DNA from: Croceimicrobium sp965658965
GTDB taxonomy: Bacteria; Bacteroidota; Bacteroidia; Flavobacteriales; Schleiferiaceae
NCBI GenBank assembly: GCA_965658965.1
Contig: CBFHVV010000093.1
Coordinates: 1 to 10,911, forward strand
Length of the DNA stretch: 10,911 nt
Direction of reading: 5' to 3'
Below the pieces are notes generated by a model. That model did not search any database, was not told the origin of the DNA, and was given only the letters and a program-made list of their open reading frames with translations. This document shows positions 1 through 6,838 of the stretch, piece after piece (positions within the stretch are counted from its first letter, which is position 1; every line of letters starts with the position of its first letter). A program made the translations under genes and the position numbers.

Positions 1-331
1 TGGGCTTTAGAGACTTTTTAATCCAAGAAGCACCCGTAAACCAAATTAACTCTACCGAACCTGTTGCATCTTTAAAAATTGCGGTTAAACGAGTAGACTT
101 CCCTTTGCCAGCTACCTCCTGAAAAGAGGTTATTCTACCTACAATTTGTATCTCCGCAAGGGATGCGTTTAGATCGGATATTTTATAAAACTGACTGCGA
201 TCTACGTAACGATATGGATAAAGCTTTAACAAATCTGCAAAGCGAAAAATTCCTAATTCAGCTTTTAACAAATCTGCTTTGGCGGGCCCTACTCCCTTTA
301 AATACTCTATGGCGGTGCTTAGCAAAGACAT
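1..331 (-). CDS. recG: ATP-dependent DNA helicase RecG, N-terminal part (cut by window edge)
   Basis: RecG is a cytoplasmic superfamily-2 helicase that reverses stalled replication forks and processes Holliday junctions. The visible 110 residues read MSLLSTAIEYLKGVGPAKAD, then a stretch with LGIFRFADLLKLYPYRYVDR, which is the classic RecG N-terminus: a helix-hairpin-helix-like KGVGP motif at residues 12-16 and the YPYRYVDR element near residues 44-51. From about residue 60 (IQIVGRITSF) the wedge OB-fold begins, ending at the edge with WFTGASWIKKSLKP. The helicase motifs lie outside the window. The ATG at 331-329 is chosen because flavobacterial RecG proteins start just before this motif. The frame stays open for about 20 more codons upstream, to a TAA near 390, without another ATG. 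No promoter of the TAnnTTTG type was found upstream. Confidence 0.95.
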   Translation of the reverse strand, partial: MSLLSTAIEYLKGVGPAKADLLKAELGIFRFADLLKLYPYRYVDRSQFYKISDLNASLAEIQIVGRITSFQEVAGKGKSTRLTAIFKDATGSVELIWFTGASWIKKSLKP

Positions 332-675
332 ACGGCTAAGATAGAGCGGTCCATTTGAAGAAGGAAGCTTCTCGATAATATTTTTCAGAGCTTCTTAACC
401 CGCCCCATCTAAAAGAAAAAGAATTGAAAAAACCGAGGATAAAAAATGCTAACCAACTTAGCTACTTGCATCAACTCCTTTGGATAATGGAACAGATTTC
501 TTTCTCAATGAATAAAATATTCTTAGCTTAGTCGCAATTACCTTGTATTGAGATAAATAGACACTCTTTCAAAACCTCAGTTTAAAGGCCAAGAAATCAT
601 AAATAAAATTTTGGCGAATTAATGATAGCGTGTTTCTTGGGTAAGAAACCTTTGCGTAACACTAAAAAGTAGCCT
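332..675. other. Gene-free region between recG and the DUF5996-like gene
   Basis: This 344-base AT-rich stretch separates divergent genes. I found no ORF longer than about 13 codons starting with ATG on the plus strand and no tRNA-like or riboswitch-like structure. It should carry both 5' regions. The only -7-like site on the plus strand is AACCTTTG at 647-654, which differs from TAnnTTTG by one base and has no -33 partner. The one clear structure is the hairpin at 632-649, listed separately. Confidence 0.6.
632..649 (+). repeat. Perfect 7-bp inverted repeat (hairpin) upstream of the gene at 676
   Basis: GTTTCTT at 632-638 and AAGAAAC at 643-649 are exact reverse complements around the four-base loop GGGT. 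It ends 26 bases before the ATG at 676. It has no following T-run, so it does not look like an intrinsic terminator. It could be an operator half-site pair or a leader hairpin. Function is unknown. Confidence 0.5.
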
Positions 676-1473
676 ATGCAGGAATATATTCAAACTGATC
701 AATTACTGCATTCCTTAAGTCAGTTTATAGCAAAAATGAATCGTCAGTTCGTCGCGAAAAAAGACGACGATAGCCATACCAATTTTTACTTTGACCCATT
801 ACAAGGAGCCTTAATTAGTCAGTGGCTTCCTAGCCAAACTGGGCCTCTGCTCTTTCGTTTAAACCTTGTTGACTGGTCCTATGAGTTTCTTGATAATAAC
901 TTCAAACAATTACACTGCATTGATCTTCAATTTATTAAACTGTCAGACCTAGAAGATTACATCCTTTACGGAATGGAAGTTTTGGCTTTAAACAAAGATG
1001 GCTTTAAAAAGCCCTTGCATTTCGAAATCCCAAATTATCAGCATGCAGAGGACATATTAAAAAAGACTCATCCCTTTCATTTAGAAGAATGGATGGCCTA
1101 TCGCAGTTTGGCAAACACTACTTGTAACCAAATATTAGGAAGCTTTCAAAGCAAAGCAGAAGTTCGTATCTGGCCTCATCATTTCGATACAGCCATTTAC
1201 TTTAAATTAAATTCCAAAGTCTATTTAGGTTTTGGCTTGGCCATGCAGGATGATCTTAGCAAACAACCCTACTTCTATGCCAGCGCTTATAATACAGAGG
1301 CTAAAGCTATAACGGTAAATCCCCAAAAAAACACCCTTGCCGCGGGCGAATGGCTAGATACCGAAAACTTTCAAGCTGCCATTCTCAGTTTAAAGGAAAT
1401 AAAATCCGGCGAAGAAGGCCTGATACACAGTTATCTCCGCTCCGTTTTAAAAATTTATTTAAGCCTTCCTTAG
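676..1473 (+). CDS. Conserved hypothetical protein, DUF5996-like
   Basis: Function unknown. The 265-residue protein has no signal peptide or membrane segment and is probably cytoplasmic. The most telling part is the C-terminal half: RIWPHHFDTAIYF at residues 164-176 followed by GFGLAMQDD (185-193) and QPYFYASAYN (197-206). The WPHHFD signature followed by a PYFY segment resembles DUF5996 proteins, which are themselves uncharacterised; I recognise the motif but cannot confirm membership. The N-terminal half (residues 1-130) has no motif I know. The ATG at 676 is preceded by a short AT-rich stretch without a Shine-Dalgarno sequence, as is normal in Bacteroidota. The gene ends 86 bases before wzm and shows no obvious functional link to the glycan genes that follow. 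Confidence 0.8.
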   Translation: MQEYIQTDQLLHSLSQFIAKMNRQFVAKKDDDSHTNFYFDPLQGALISQWLPSQTGPLLFRLNLVDWSYEFLDNNFKQLHCIDLQFIKLSDLEDYILYGMEVLALNKDGFKKPLHFEIPNYQHAEDILKKTHPFHLEEWMAYRSLANTTCNQILGSFQSKAEVRIWPHHFDTAIYFKLNSKVYLGFGLAMQDDLSKQPYFYASAYNTEAKAITVNPQKNTLAAGEWLDTENFQAAILSLKEIKSGEEGLIHSYLRSVLKIYLSLP

Positions 1474-1559
1474 GCAGGAATTCCTTTCTACCTTAGTAGC
1501 CTAAATTTTTTCTTATCAAAGAGCCCGTCCATATTAAGATAAAAGCCAGCGCTCCTAGT

Positions 1560-2348
1560 TTGCAAAGTCGAGGCGCCGAATTATGGCAGTATCGAGGCTT
1601 ACTTTACAATTTTGCATACCGCGATTACCGTGCTCGTTTTGCCCAAACTTTGCTGGGTTATGGCTGGGCCATTATTCAGCCCCTGATGGCTGCCGCGGTA
1701 CTATTTTTCCTTTTTCGCAATTTACTCCAGGTAGATACGCAAGGCATATCGTTTCTGAGTTTCACTTTTTCAGGACTACTCTTTTGGAACTACTTCTCTT
1801 TTGTTCTTAGCCAAAGTTCCTCCTCCCTTATTAGTGCCCAAAGTATGTTACAGAAAATTTATTTTCCTCGGATAATTCTACCTTTATCCAAAGGTCTATT
1901 AGGTTTAGTAGAACTTGGCATTAGCTTGCTACTTTTCCTTTTTATCGCTTTCGCAGATGGGCAGATATCAGCCTGGGGTTTTTTAAGTTTTTTCCCGCTT
2001 TTAATTAGCACATTAGCAGCAGCCTGGGGTGGAGGCTTATGGTTATCGGCCCTAAGTATACGCTTTCGCGACTTACAACAAGCTCTACCCTTTATTCTAC
2101 AAATGCTCTTTTTTGTGAGCCCCATTGCATATTCACCAGCTTTAGTGCAAGAACGTTTACCCGAAGGCCTGCAATCTTTATACTACCTCAACCCCATGAG
2201 TGGCATTTTGGAACTATTTCGGGCTGCCTTATTTAATTTAGAATATCAACCACAAGCTTGGTATTCTGTCCTAATTGCCTTTGTATTATTTGGTAGTGGC
2301 TGGTGGTATTTCCATCACGTAGAACGTAAAATTGCCGATCTGATATGA
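1560..2348 (+). CDS. wzm: ABC-2 type polysaccharide/O-antigen exporter, permease subunit (Wzm family)
   Basis: Inner-membrane permease that, with the ATPase encoded next, exports lipid-linked glycan from cytoplasm to periplasm. It shows the family pattern: ELWQYRGLL (residues 7-15), RDYRARFAQTLLGYGWAIIQP (21-41, first membrane segment), WNYFS (76-80), FPRIILPLS (102-110), a loop SIRFRDLQQALPFI (166-179) and FVSPIAYSP (185-193), then YYLNPMSGILELFR (208-221). About six membrane segments are visible, roughly at 31-54, 65-84, 112-132, 141-165, 176-193 and 236-252. Length (262) is normal. The start is uncertain: TTG at 1560 is the only standard start before residue 43, yet the frame remains open and plausible back to 1500 without ATG, GTG or TTG. 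The stop overlaps the wzt start (ATGA), so the pair is translationally coupled. Confidence 0.93.
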   Translation: MQSRGAELWQYRGLLYNFAYRDYRARFAQTLLGYGWAIIQPLMAAAVLFFLFRNLLQVDTQGISFLSFTFSGLLFWNYFSFVLSQSSSSLISAQSMLQKIYFPRIILPLSKGLLGLVELGISLLLFLFIAFADGQISAWGFLSFFPLLISTLAAAWGGGLWLSALSIRFRDLQQALPFILQMLFFVSPIAYSPALVQERLPEGLQSLYYLNPMSGILELFRAALFNLEYQPQAWYSVLIAFVLFGSGWWYFHHVERKIADLI

Positions 2349-3490
2349 GCAATGCCCTAGAAATAAAAGGTATAAGCAAAGAGTATAAGCTCGGTAAGAA
2401 CAAATCCTTTTTTGCTCTTAAAGACATAAACCTGAGTTTAAAAAAGGGCCAAGTGCTCGGCTTGATTGGGCATAATGGCGCCGGAAAATCGACCTTATTA
2501 AAAATACTCTCTCGTATTACTTATCCCAGTAATGGAGAAATAGATGTTTATGGAAAATTATCTTCTTTGTTAGAAGTAGGCACGGGCTTTCATCCTGAGC
2601 TAAGTGGAAGGGAAAACATCTATTTAAATGGCAGCATTTTAGGCATGCCAAAAAGCGAAATAAAAAAGCGCTTTGCCGAAATTGTGGCTTTTGCAGGGGT
2701 AGAAGATTTTTTAGACCTCCCCGTAAAACGTTATAGCAGCGGAATGTACGTTCGTTTGGCCTTCGCCGTGGCAGCGCATTTAGATGCAGAAGTCTTACTA
2801 ATTGATGAAGTCTTGGCTGTGGGTGATGCCGAATTTCAGAAGCGCTGTTTACAGAGAATGGACAGTTTAAGCAAAGAAAAAGAACGTAGTATTGTTTTTG
2901 TAAGCCATAATATGAGTGCCATAACCAAGCTTTGTGACGAAGTTGCTTGGTTGGAAAAAGGAGAAGTTATTGCACAGGGGGAACCGCAAATTATTATTGA
3001 TAAATATCTGGCGAAGACCGCTAAGCTTAATAAGGATATCCCACTACATTTGCGCGAAGATCGCGAAGGGGACGGACGAGCAAAGCTTAGTAGTATTAAC
3101 ATTGTAGGGAAAAAGATAGAGGAGTCTTTCACCTCTGGCACTGATTTAAACTTGGCCGTCAATTTTGAAAATACCCAAAAACGCCAAGGCTCCTTTAAAT
3201 TAGAATTGCATCTTTTTAATAGCCGCGGAAACTACCTCAGCTCCTTTAGTTTAAATAATAAGCTTAAGGGGGATTTAAAGGAAAGCTGGCTTTGCCGGGT
3301 AAGTAACTTAAGCCTAATGCCGGGGGATTTCTTCTTTAATGTCCATCTTTATTTAGACGGACAAAGAGCAGATTTTGTAGGTAGAGCCTTTTACTTTACG
3401 GTAATTGACCCTTCTAATAGTGCTAATGAAATAGCCATTAGTCGTCAAAACCCAGGGTACTACTTAGATCACGATTGGCACGAAAATTAA
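2345..3490 (+). CDS. wzt: ABC transporter ATP-binding protein with C-terminal extension (Wzt family)
   Basis: Cytoplasmic ATPase that powers export through Wzm. Walker A GHNGAGKST is at residues 42-50, the signature YSSGMYVRLAF at 130-140, Walker B VLLIDEV at 150-156 followed by the D-loop region LAVGD, and the switch histidine in FVSHN at 188. The segment LLEVGTGFHPELSGRENI (75-92) is typical of polysaccharide and teichoic-acid exporters. After the nucleotide-binding domain ends near 225, about 145 residues remain (235-381), rich in beta-strand-like stretches such as FKLELHLFNSRGNYL. In Wzt proteins of the E. coli O8/O9a type such an extension binds modified O-antigen chain ends; here that role is inferred from position and length. 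The stop overlaps the stop of the convergent sulfotransferase gene by four bases. Confidence 0.94.
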   Translation: MSNALEIKGISKEYKLGKNKSFFALKDINLSLKKGQVLGLIGHNGAGKSTLLKILSRITYPSNGEIDVYGKLSSLLEVGTGFHPELSGRENIYLNGSILGMPKSEIKKRFAEIVAFAGVEDFLDLPVKRYSSGMYVRLAFAVAAHLDAEVLLIDEVLAVGDAEFQKRCLQRMDSLSKEKERSIVFVSHNMSAITKLCDEVAWLEKGEVIAQGEPQIIIDKYLAKTAKLNKDIPLHLREDREGDGRAKLSSINIVGKKIEESFTSGTDLNLAVNFENTQKRQGSFKLELHLFNSRGNYLSSFSLNNKLKGDLKESWLCRVSNLSLMPGDFFFNVHLYLDGQRADFVGRAFYFTVIDPSNSANEIAISRQNPGYYLDHDWHEN

Positions 3491-4233
3491 GCCTCTAGTT
3501 TAGGTTGCGAGGGGCCTAAAATCTCTTTCAGTTTCATGCGAATTAAAGCCCGAGGAGGAATGTTTTTATTTTTGAGGTAAATCTTTTTCGCCACATCATA
3601 AAGCTTTTGATCATTTTCGTTAAGGCTCGCAATTTCCTCGGCGTACTCTTTGTGCAGCTCTTTCCAAAGCTGCTCTGATTTGCGCTTATTAAGATAAGGG
3701 TAATAGGTATTTTCGAAACCTAACTTTAAAGACAGGTCTAACATTCCTTCATTCAACTTCTCGGCTACTCCCACCCAATCGAGACTATACAAATTATGTA
3801 AAGCTCCTTTTAAAGCTCCTTTCGAGTCGGCATTACTGTGCATATTTCCGCATAAAACCTGACATTGCCAATTGCGTGCATAGGCTGATTGAAGGTAATC
3901 TTCAAAAGAGGAATATGACTCCCTTTCTTCCACTAAATTGGCATCATCGGCGTAAGCCAAATGAACGTAACGTGAAATAACCCGATCTACTGGATTGCGC
4001 AGCAAGGTGGCCGAAAAATAACGGTGGTCGCGTAAAAGTTCAATCAATTGGTAACTAAAGTGACCATGCAAAAAAGACTTTTGCTGATGAAGCGCCTCCC
4101 TTAATTGAGAATCCTTATCGCTATAAATTAATTGGCTTTGCTGCAATCCGTATTTTTGATGCAACATATTTACCAAAGTGGTCCCTCCTGTTTTAGGCAG
4201 ATGGAGAAAAATTATTTTTCTTTGATCACTCAT
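3487..4233 (-). CDS. Sulfotransferase (PAPS-dependent, sulfotransferase family 2-like)
   Basis: Predicted to transfer sulfate from PAPS to an acceptor, here probably a glycan being built by the neighbouring enzymes. From the ATG at 4233 the 248-residue protein opens MSDQRKIIFLHLPKTGGTT; FLHLPKTGGTT (9-19) is the 5'-phosphosulfate-binding loop. HGHFSY (56-61) and RNPVDRVISRY (79-89, the 3'-phosphate-binding motif) follow in the expected order, then DWVGVAEKLNEGMLDL (152-167). No signal peptide or membrane span is visible, which suggests a cytoplasmic enzyme. An ATG at 4275 would add 14 residues but would run into the start of the divergent sulfotransferase; the internal start fits the family and is preferred. 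A 12-bp tandem repeat at 3800-3823 gives KGALKGAL. The acceptor sugar cannot be deduced. Confidence 0.88.
   Translation of the reverse strand: MSDQRKIIFLHLPKTGGTTLVNMLHQKYGLQQSQLIYSDKDSQLREALHQQKSFLHGHFSYQLIELLRDHRYFSATLLRNPVDRVISRYVHLAYADDANLVEERESYSSFEDYLQSAYARNWQCQVLCGNMHSNADSKGALKGALHNLYSLDWVGVAEKLNEGMLDLSLKLGFENTYYPYLNKRKSEQLWKELHKEYAEEIASLNENDQKLYDVAKKIYLKNKNIPPRALIRMKLKEILGPSQPKLEA
3800..3823 (-). repeat. 12-bp tandem duplication inside the sulfotransferase gene
   Basis: Two adjacent 12-base units, AAAGCTCCTTTT (3800-3811) and AAAGCTCCTTTC (3812-3823, plus-strand reading), differ only at the last base. On the coding (minus) strand they give KGAL twice, at residues 138-145. It keeps the frame and lies between the cofactor motifs and the C-terminal part. 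It looks like a small slippage duplication. Confidence 0.7.
4132..4158 (+). promoter_or_regulatory. Candidate Bacteroidota promoter for the sulfotransferase-glycosyltransferase run
   Basis: TATTTTTG at 4151-4158 matches TAnnTTTG exactly. A TTG at 4132-4134 sits 16 bases upstream, one base short of the commonly quoted 17-23 spacing. It lies inside the divergent sulfotransferase gene, about 85 bases before the ATG at 4244. The 10-nt gap between the two genes is too short for a promoter, so one must lie inside a neighbour unless transcription reads through. Confidence 0.3.
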
Positions 4234-4243
4234 TAATGTTCCT

Positions 4244-4894
4244 ATGGCTTCAGCCCCGATAATAATAATTGGCATGCACCGCAGCGGTACTTCTCTACTT
4301 GCAAAAGTACTAGAAAGATCAGGTATTTTTATGGGTGTTGTGAAAGATCATAACTTCGAAGCTATGCACTTCTTAAGTCTTAATCAGCAAATTATGTGGT
4401 CCGCTGGTTTTGAATGGTATAGACCTGGTGTTCCCGGCCTAGAGCACTGGCGTAATATTCGAGCCAAGGATCTTTATTGTGAGCATTTTAAACTAAACGG
4501 AAGGCTTGCCTATTGGCGAAATCTGATAAAAAATCCAGCCTGGGGCTTTAAAGACCCACGTAATACCTATACCCTAAATATGTGGCTTAAACTTTTTCCT
4601 AAGGCTAAAGTCATTCATATTCATCGCCCCTGCAAAGAGGTTGCTAATAGTTTGCAAAATCGCAATAAGCGCAAAGGGGAGGTGCATTTAAAAGAAATCG
4701 ATAATTTGGATTTTTGTAAAAGTCTCTGCGAAAAATACCAGCAGCAAGCCTCTAGCTATGCCGCGCAAATGGGCGATCGATACTTGGAAATTAGCTATCA
4801 ATCCTTAATAAACCAAGATCTAGCTAGCCTAGATAAATTGAGTAAATTCTGCGGGAAAACTGTGCATCAGGCACTGCAATACTATCTGCACTAA
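4244..4894 (+). CDS. Sulfotransferase-family protein
   Basis: A second likely PAPS-dependent sulfotransferase, of a different subfamily from its divergent neighbour. The 216-residue protein starts MASAPIIIIGMHRSGTSLLA; the strand plus IIGMHRSGTS (8-17) is the phosphate-binding loop of this fold. WGFKDPRN (100-107) and VIHIHRPCKEVANSLQNR (123-140) match the middle motif and the 3'-phosphate-binding region of this family. YLEISYQSLI (180-189) is the usual late strand. The ATG at 4244 is needed because the next Met, residue 11, would remove the first strand. It is short but appears complete. The stop overlaps the next ATG by one base (TAATG), so it is translated together with the two glycosyltransferases. 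The acceptor is unknown; a sugar residue of the same glycan is the natural guess. Confidence 0.85.
   Translation: MASAPIIIIGMHRSGTSLLAKVLERSGIFMGVVKDHNFEAMHFLSLNQQIMWSAGFEWYRPGVPGLEHWRNIRAKDLYCEHFKLNGRLAYWRNLIKNPAWGFKDPRNTYTLNMWLKLFPKAKVIHIHRPCKEVANSLQNRNKRKGEVHLKEIDNLDFCKSLCEKYQQQASSYAAQMGDRYLEISYQSLINQDLASLDKLSKFCGKTVHQALQYYLH
4302..4309 (-). promoter_or_regulatory. Candidate -7 element for the minus-strand sulfotransferase
   Basis: On the minus strand this reads TACTTTTG, an exact TAnnTTTG match, inside codons 20-22 of the divergent sulfotransferase gene. It lies 69 bases upstream of the ATG at 4233, giving a leader of about 60 bases. I found no TTG at the right distance for a -33 element, so support is weak. 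Confidence 0.25.
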
Positions 4895-5922
4895 TGGCCC
4901 GAGTATCTGTTATTGTCCCAAATTATAATCATGCACGCTTTTTAGAAAAACGCCTCAGCAGTATAGCGTCTCAGAGCATACAAGACCTAGAAGTAATACT
5001 CTTAGATGACGCAAGCTCTGATGACAGTCAAGTGATTTTAAAAAAATGGGCGGCTAAATTTGAGCACTGGCAGTATCACTTTAACACTACAAATAGTGGT
5101 AGCCCATTTATCCAATGGAATAAGGGCATTGCCATGGCTAGTGCTCCCATTATTTGGGTGGCCGAAAGTGATGACTACTGCGAAGCTAGCTTTTTAGAAG
5201 AATTACTTCCTTTATTAGAAAATGAACCCGAAACGGGTATAGCTTACGGGCAATCACTTTTGGTCGACGAAGAAGATAAGGTGCTTTACAGCTATCGTGA
5301 AAACTTAGAATTCATCTACAAAAGTAAAGCTTGGGAAAGGGACTTTATTAAAGCCGGTAGCGAGGCTTGCCGTGAATGGCTTCTGCACCACAACCCTATC
5401 CCCAATGCTAGCGGAATACTTTTCCGCAAAGAAGCCTATTTAAAAGTTGGTAAAGCAGATCCCAAAATGCGTTTAAACGGCGACTGGCACTTATATGCTA
5501 AGATACTCCTGCAATATAACTTAGCCTTTAAAGCTAAAAACCTTAATTACTTTCGTGTCCATCAAGCCACGCAAAGATCAAAATCAATTCGCAATGCCTC
5601 TGTTTACACAGAGCTAATTAGCATAAATAGGCTTATAAGGGCAGGCTTAAGCGAGGCCGAAAAAGAAGCAGATGCTGCCTTAGATGAATTCGCAAATTGG
5701 TGGATTGGTAATTTACCCTATCATAGCTGGACCAAAGAAAACTGGCAGCTCAATAAAAAGCTTTTTCGGTTTTTTAGCCAGTATAAAAATCATCTTGCTT
5801 ATCGAATTTTCATCACGCACCTTATTAGTTATCTGCGCGATTTTTTAAAAACCATTGGCCTTTTAAAACCCCTTAAAAAATTGCGGAACCAAATCTTTCC
5901 CGGTAAATACTGGAATAAATGA
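4894..5922 (+). CDS. Family 2 glycosyltransferase (GT-A fold)
   Basis: Transfers a sugar from a nucleotide-sugar donor to the growing glycan on the cytoplasmic side. The N-terminal GT-A domain opens MARVSVIVPNYNHARFLEKR, with SIASQSIQDLEVILLDDASSD (23-43) as the nucleotide-binding part. ESDDY (91-95) holds the metal-binding DxD-type motif, and NGDWHLYAKIL (195-205) occupies the position of the catalytic-base motif. The tail (270-342) is helical and rich in Trp, Lys and Arg, which suggests peripheral membrane contact. Length (342) is normal for a GT2 enzyme. No membrane span is obvious. Start and stop overlap both neighbours (TAATG before, ATGA after). Donor and linkage cannot be told from sequence. 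Confidence 0.92.
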   Translation: MARVSVIVPNYNHARFLEKRLSSIASQSIQDLEVILLDDASSDDSQVILKKWAAKFEHWQYHFNTTNSGSPFIQWNKGIAMASAPIIWVAESDDYCEASFLEELLPLLENEPETGIAYGQSLLVDEEDKVLYSYRENLEFIYKSKAWERDFIKAGSEACREWLLHHNPIPNASGILFRKEAYLKVGKADPKMRLNGDWHLYAKILLQYNLAFKAKNLNYFRVHQATQRSKSIRNASVYTELISINRLIRAGLSEAEKEADAALDEFANWWIGNLPYHSWTKENWQLNKKLFRFFSQYKNHLAYRIFITHLISYLRDFLKTIGLLKPLKKLRNQIFPGKYWNK

Positions 5923-6788
5923 GTGTTTTCTATTCTATTATAATACCGGTTTTCGATGCCAGTGAAACCCTGGAAAAGTGTCTTGATTCGATTGCGGCTC
6001 AAACTTTTTTAAATTATGAGATTATTCTAGTAAACGATGGTAGCCGAGATGAAAGCTTAAGTCTGGCTGAAAAATGGCAAGCAAAGAATCAAAATATTGA
6101 AATTCAAATAATTGATCAAGAAAATGGAGGCTTAGGTGAGGCGCGCAATGCGGCCATTAAAAAAGCAAATGGTGCCTATTGCGCCTTGTTGGACGCCGAC
6201 GATTATTGGCATCCTGAAAAATTAGAGTCGTGTTATAGTTTTTTAAAGGCCAGCAGCGAGTGCGATGTGCTTTATCATAGTGTGATAAATTTTGGCTTGC
6301 AAGGAGAAAAAGCTCGCAAGGTGTTTGCCATCACTAAGCCGAACGATATAATGCTTAAAGGCCTACCTATTGTGCCTTCCGCAGCCATTATAAAAACCAA
6401 GGTGGCCCAAAAGTACCCCTTCAGCACAAATTTAAAATTCCACGGAGCGGAGGACCTTTACCTCTGGCTTGAATTATTAGCCGCAGAAAAATGCTTTTAC
6501 TTTTGGCCTGATGCCCTAAGTTATTACCGCGAAACTGGGGGCATGAGCACGCGTATTGATGAGCACTTAAGAAAAGTTGAAAACGTATACGAGCATTTTT
6601 ACCAACTTGATCTTTATAACAGATTGGCCCTTGAACAAGCATTGCAAAGGAAATGGTACGAGGCGGCACGTTTCTATCAAAAACGCGGGCAACACCATGC
6701 TGCTGAGCGCTATTACTCTATGGCAGACGGTAAGTCGCTTAAAATTTTCACCTTAAAAATAATGAATCGTCTGGGGCTCAGCTATTAA
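5919..6788 (+). CDS. Family 2 glycosyltransferase (GT-A fold)
   Basis: Second GT2 enzyme of the run, presumably adding another residue of the same glycan. MSVFYSIIIPVFDASETLEK is followed by ILVNDGSRDES (36-46), NGGLGEARNAAI (69-80), and LDADDYWHPEKL (91-102), whose DADD is the metal/donor site. AEDLYLWLELL (177-187) is the general-base motif and YYRETGGMS (202-210) the usual segment after it. Residues 230-275 form a helical stretch, KWYEAARFYQKRGQHHAAERYY, resembling a lone TPR-like hairpin. It starts inside the stop of the previous gene (ATGA). It ends 50 bases before the convergent ligase-family gene; I see no convincing terminator in that gap. Confidence 0.92.
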   Translation: MSVFYSIIIPVFDASETLEKCLDSIAAQTFLNYEIILVNDGSRDESLSLAEKWQAKNQNIEIQIIDQENGGLGEARNAAIKKANGAYCALLDADDYWHPEKLESCYSFLKASSECDVLYHSVINFGLQGEKARKVFAITKPNDIMLKGLPIVPSAAIIKTKVAQKYPFSTNLKFHGAEDLYLWLELLAAEKCFYFWPDALSYYRETGGMSTRIDEHLRKVENVYEHFYQLDLYNRLALEQALQRKWYEAARFYQKRGQHHAAERYYSMADGKSLKIFTLKIMNRLGLSY

Positions 6789-6838
6789 AAATCAAGAAGG
6801 CCTGTACTCCATCTCGAGCTAAATCTTGCCTTAACAAG

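Noticed and set aside
1489..1496. TACCTTAG as a promoter for wzm
   Set aside because: One mismatch from TAnnTTTG and no TTG at a suitable distance upstream; too weak to list.
1583..3162. Several open frames of 60-110 codons overlapping wzm and wzt in other frames and on the opposite strand
   Set aside because: They lie wholly inside well-supported genes and show no recognisable motif or domain.
3499..3520. TTTAGG...CCTAAA inverted repeat just after the wzt stop, as a terminator
   Set aside because: Six-base stem with a ten-base loop, low GC, no T-run after it, and fully inside the coding end of the convergent gene.
4234..4275. N-terminal extension of the minus-strand sulfotransferase to an ATG at 4275
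   Set aside because: It would overlap the first codons of the divergent sulfotransferase. The added residues (MPIIIIGAEAIGTL) are the antisense of that gene's ATA repeats, while the family motif sits naturally just after the Met at 4233.
4244..5158. Peptide MASAPII occurs both at the start of the second sulfotransferase and at residues 81-87 of the next glycosyltransferase
   Set aside because: The codons differ, the flanks are unrelated, and each copy fits its own family motif; most likely coincidence.
6789..6838. Bidirectional terminator in the 50-base convergent gap
   Set aside because: Only weak partial inverted repeats (such as CTTG...CAAG, four base pairs); nothing that stands above chance.
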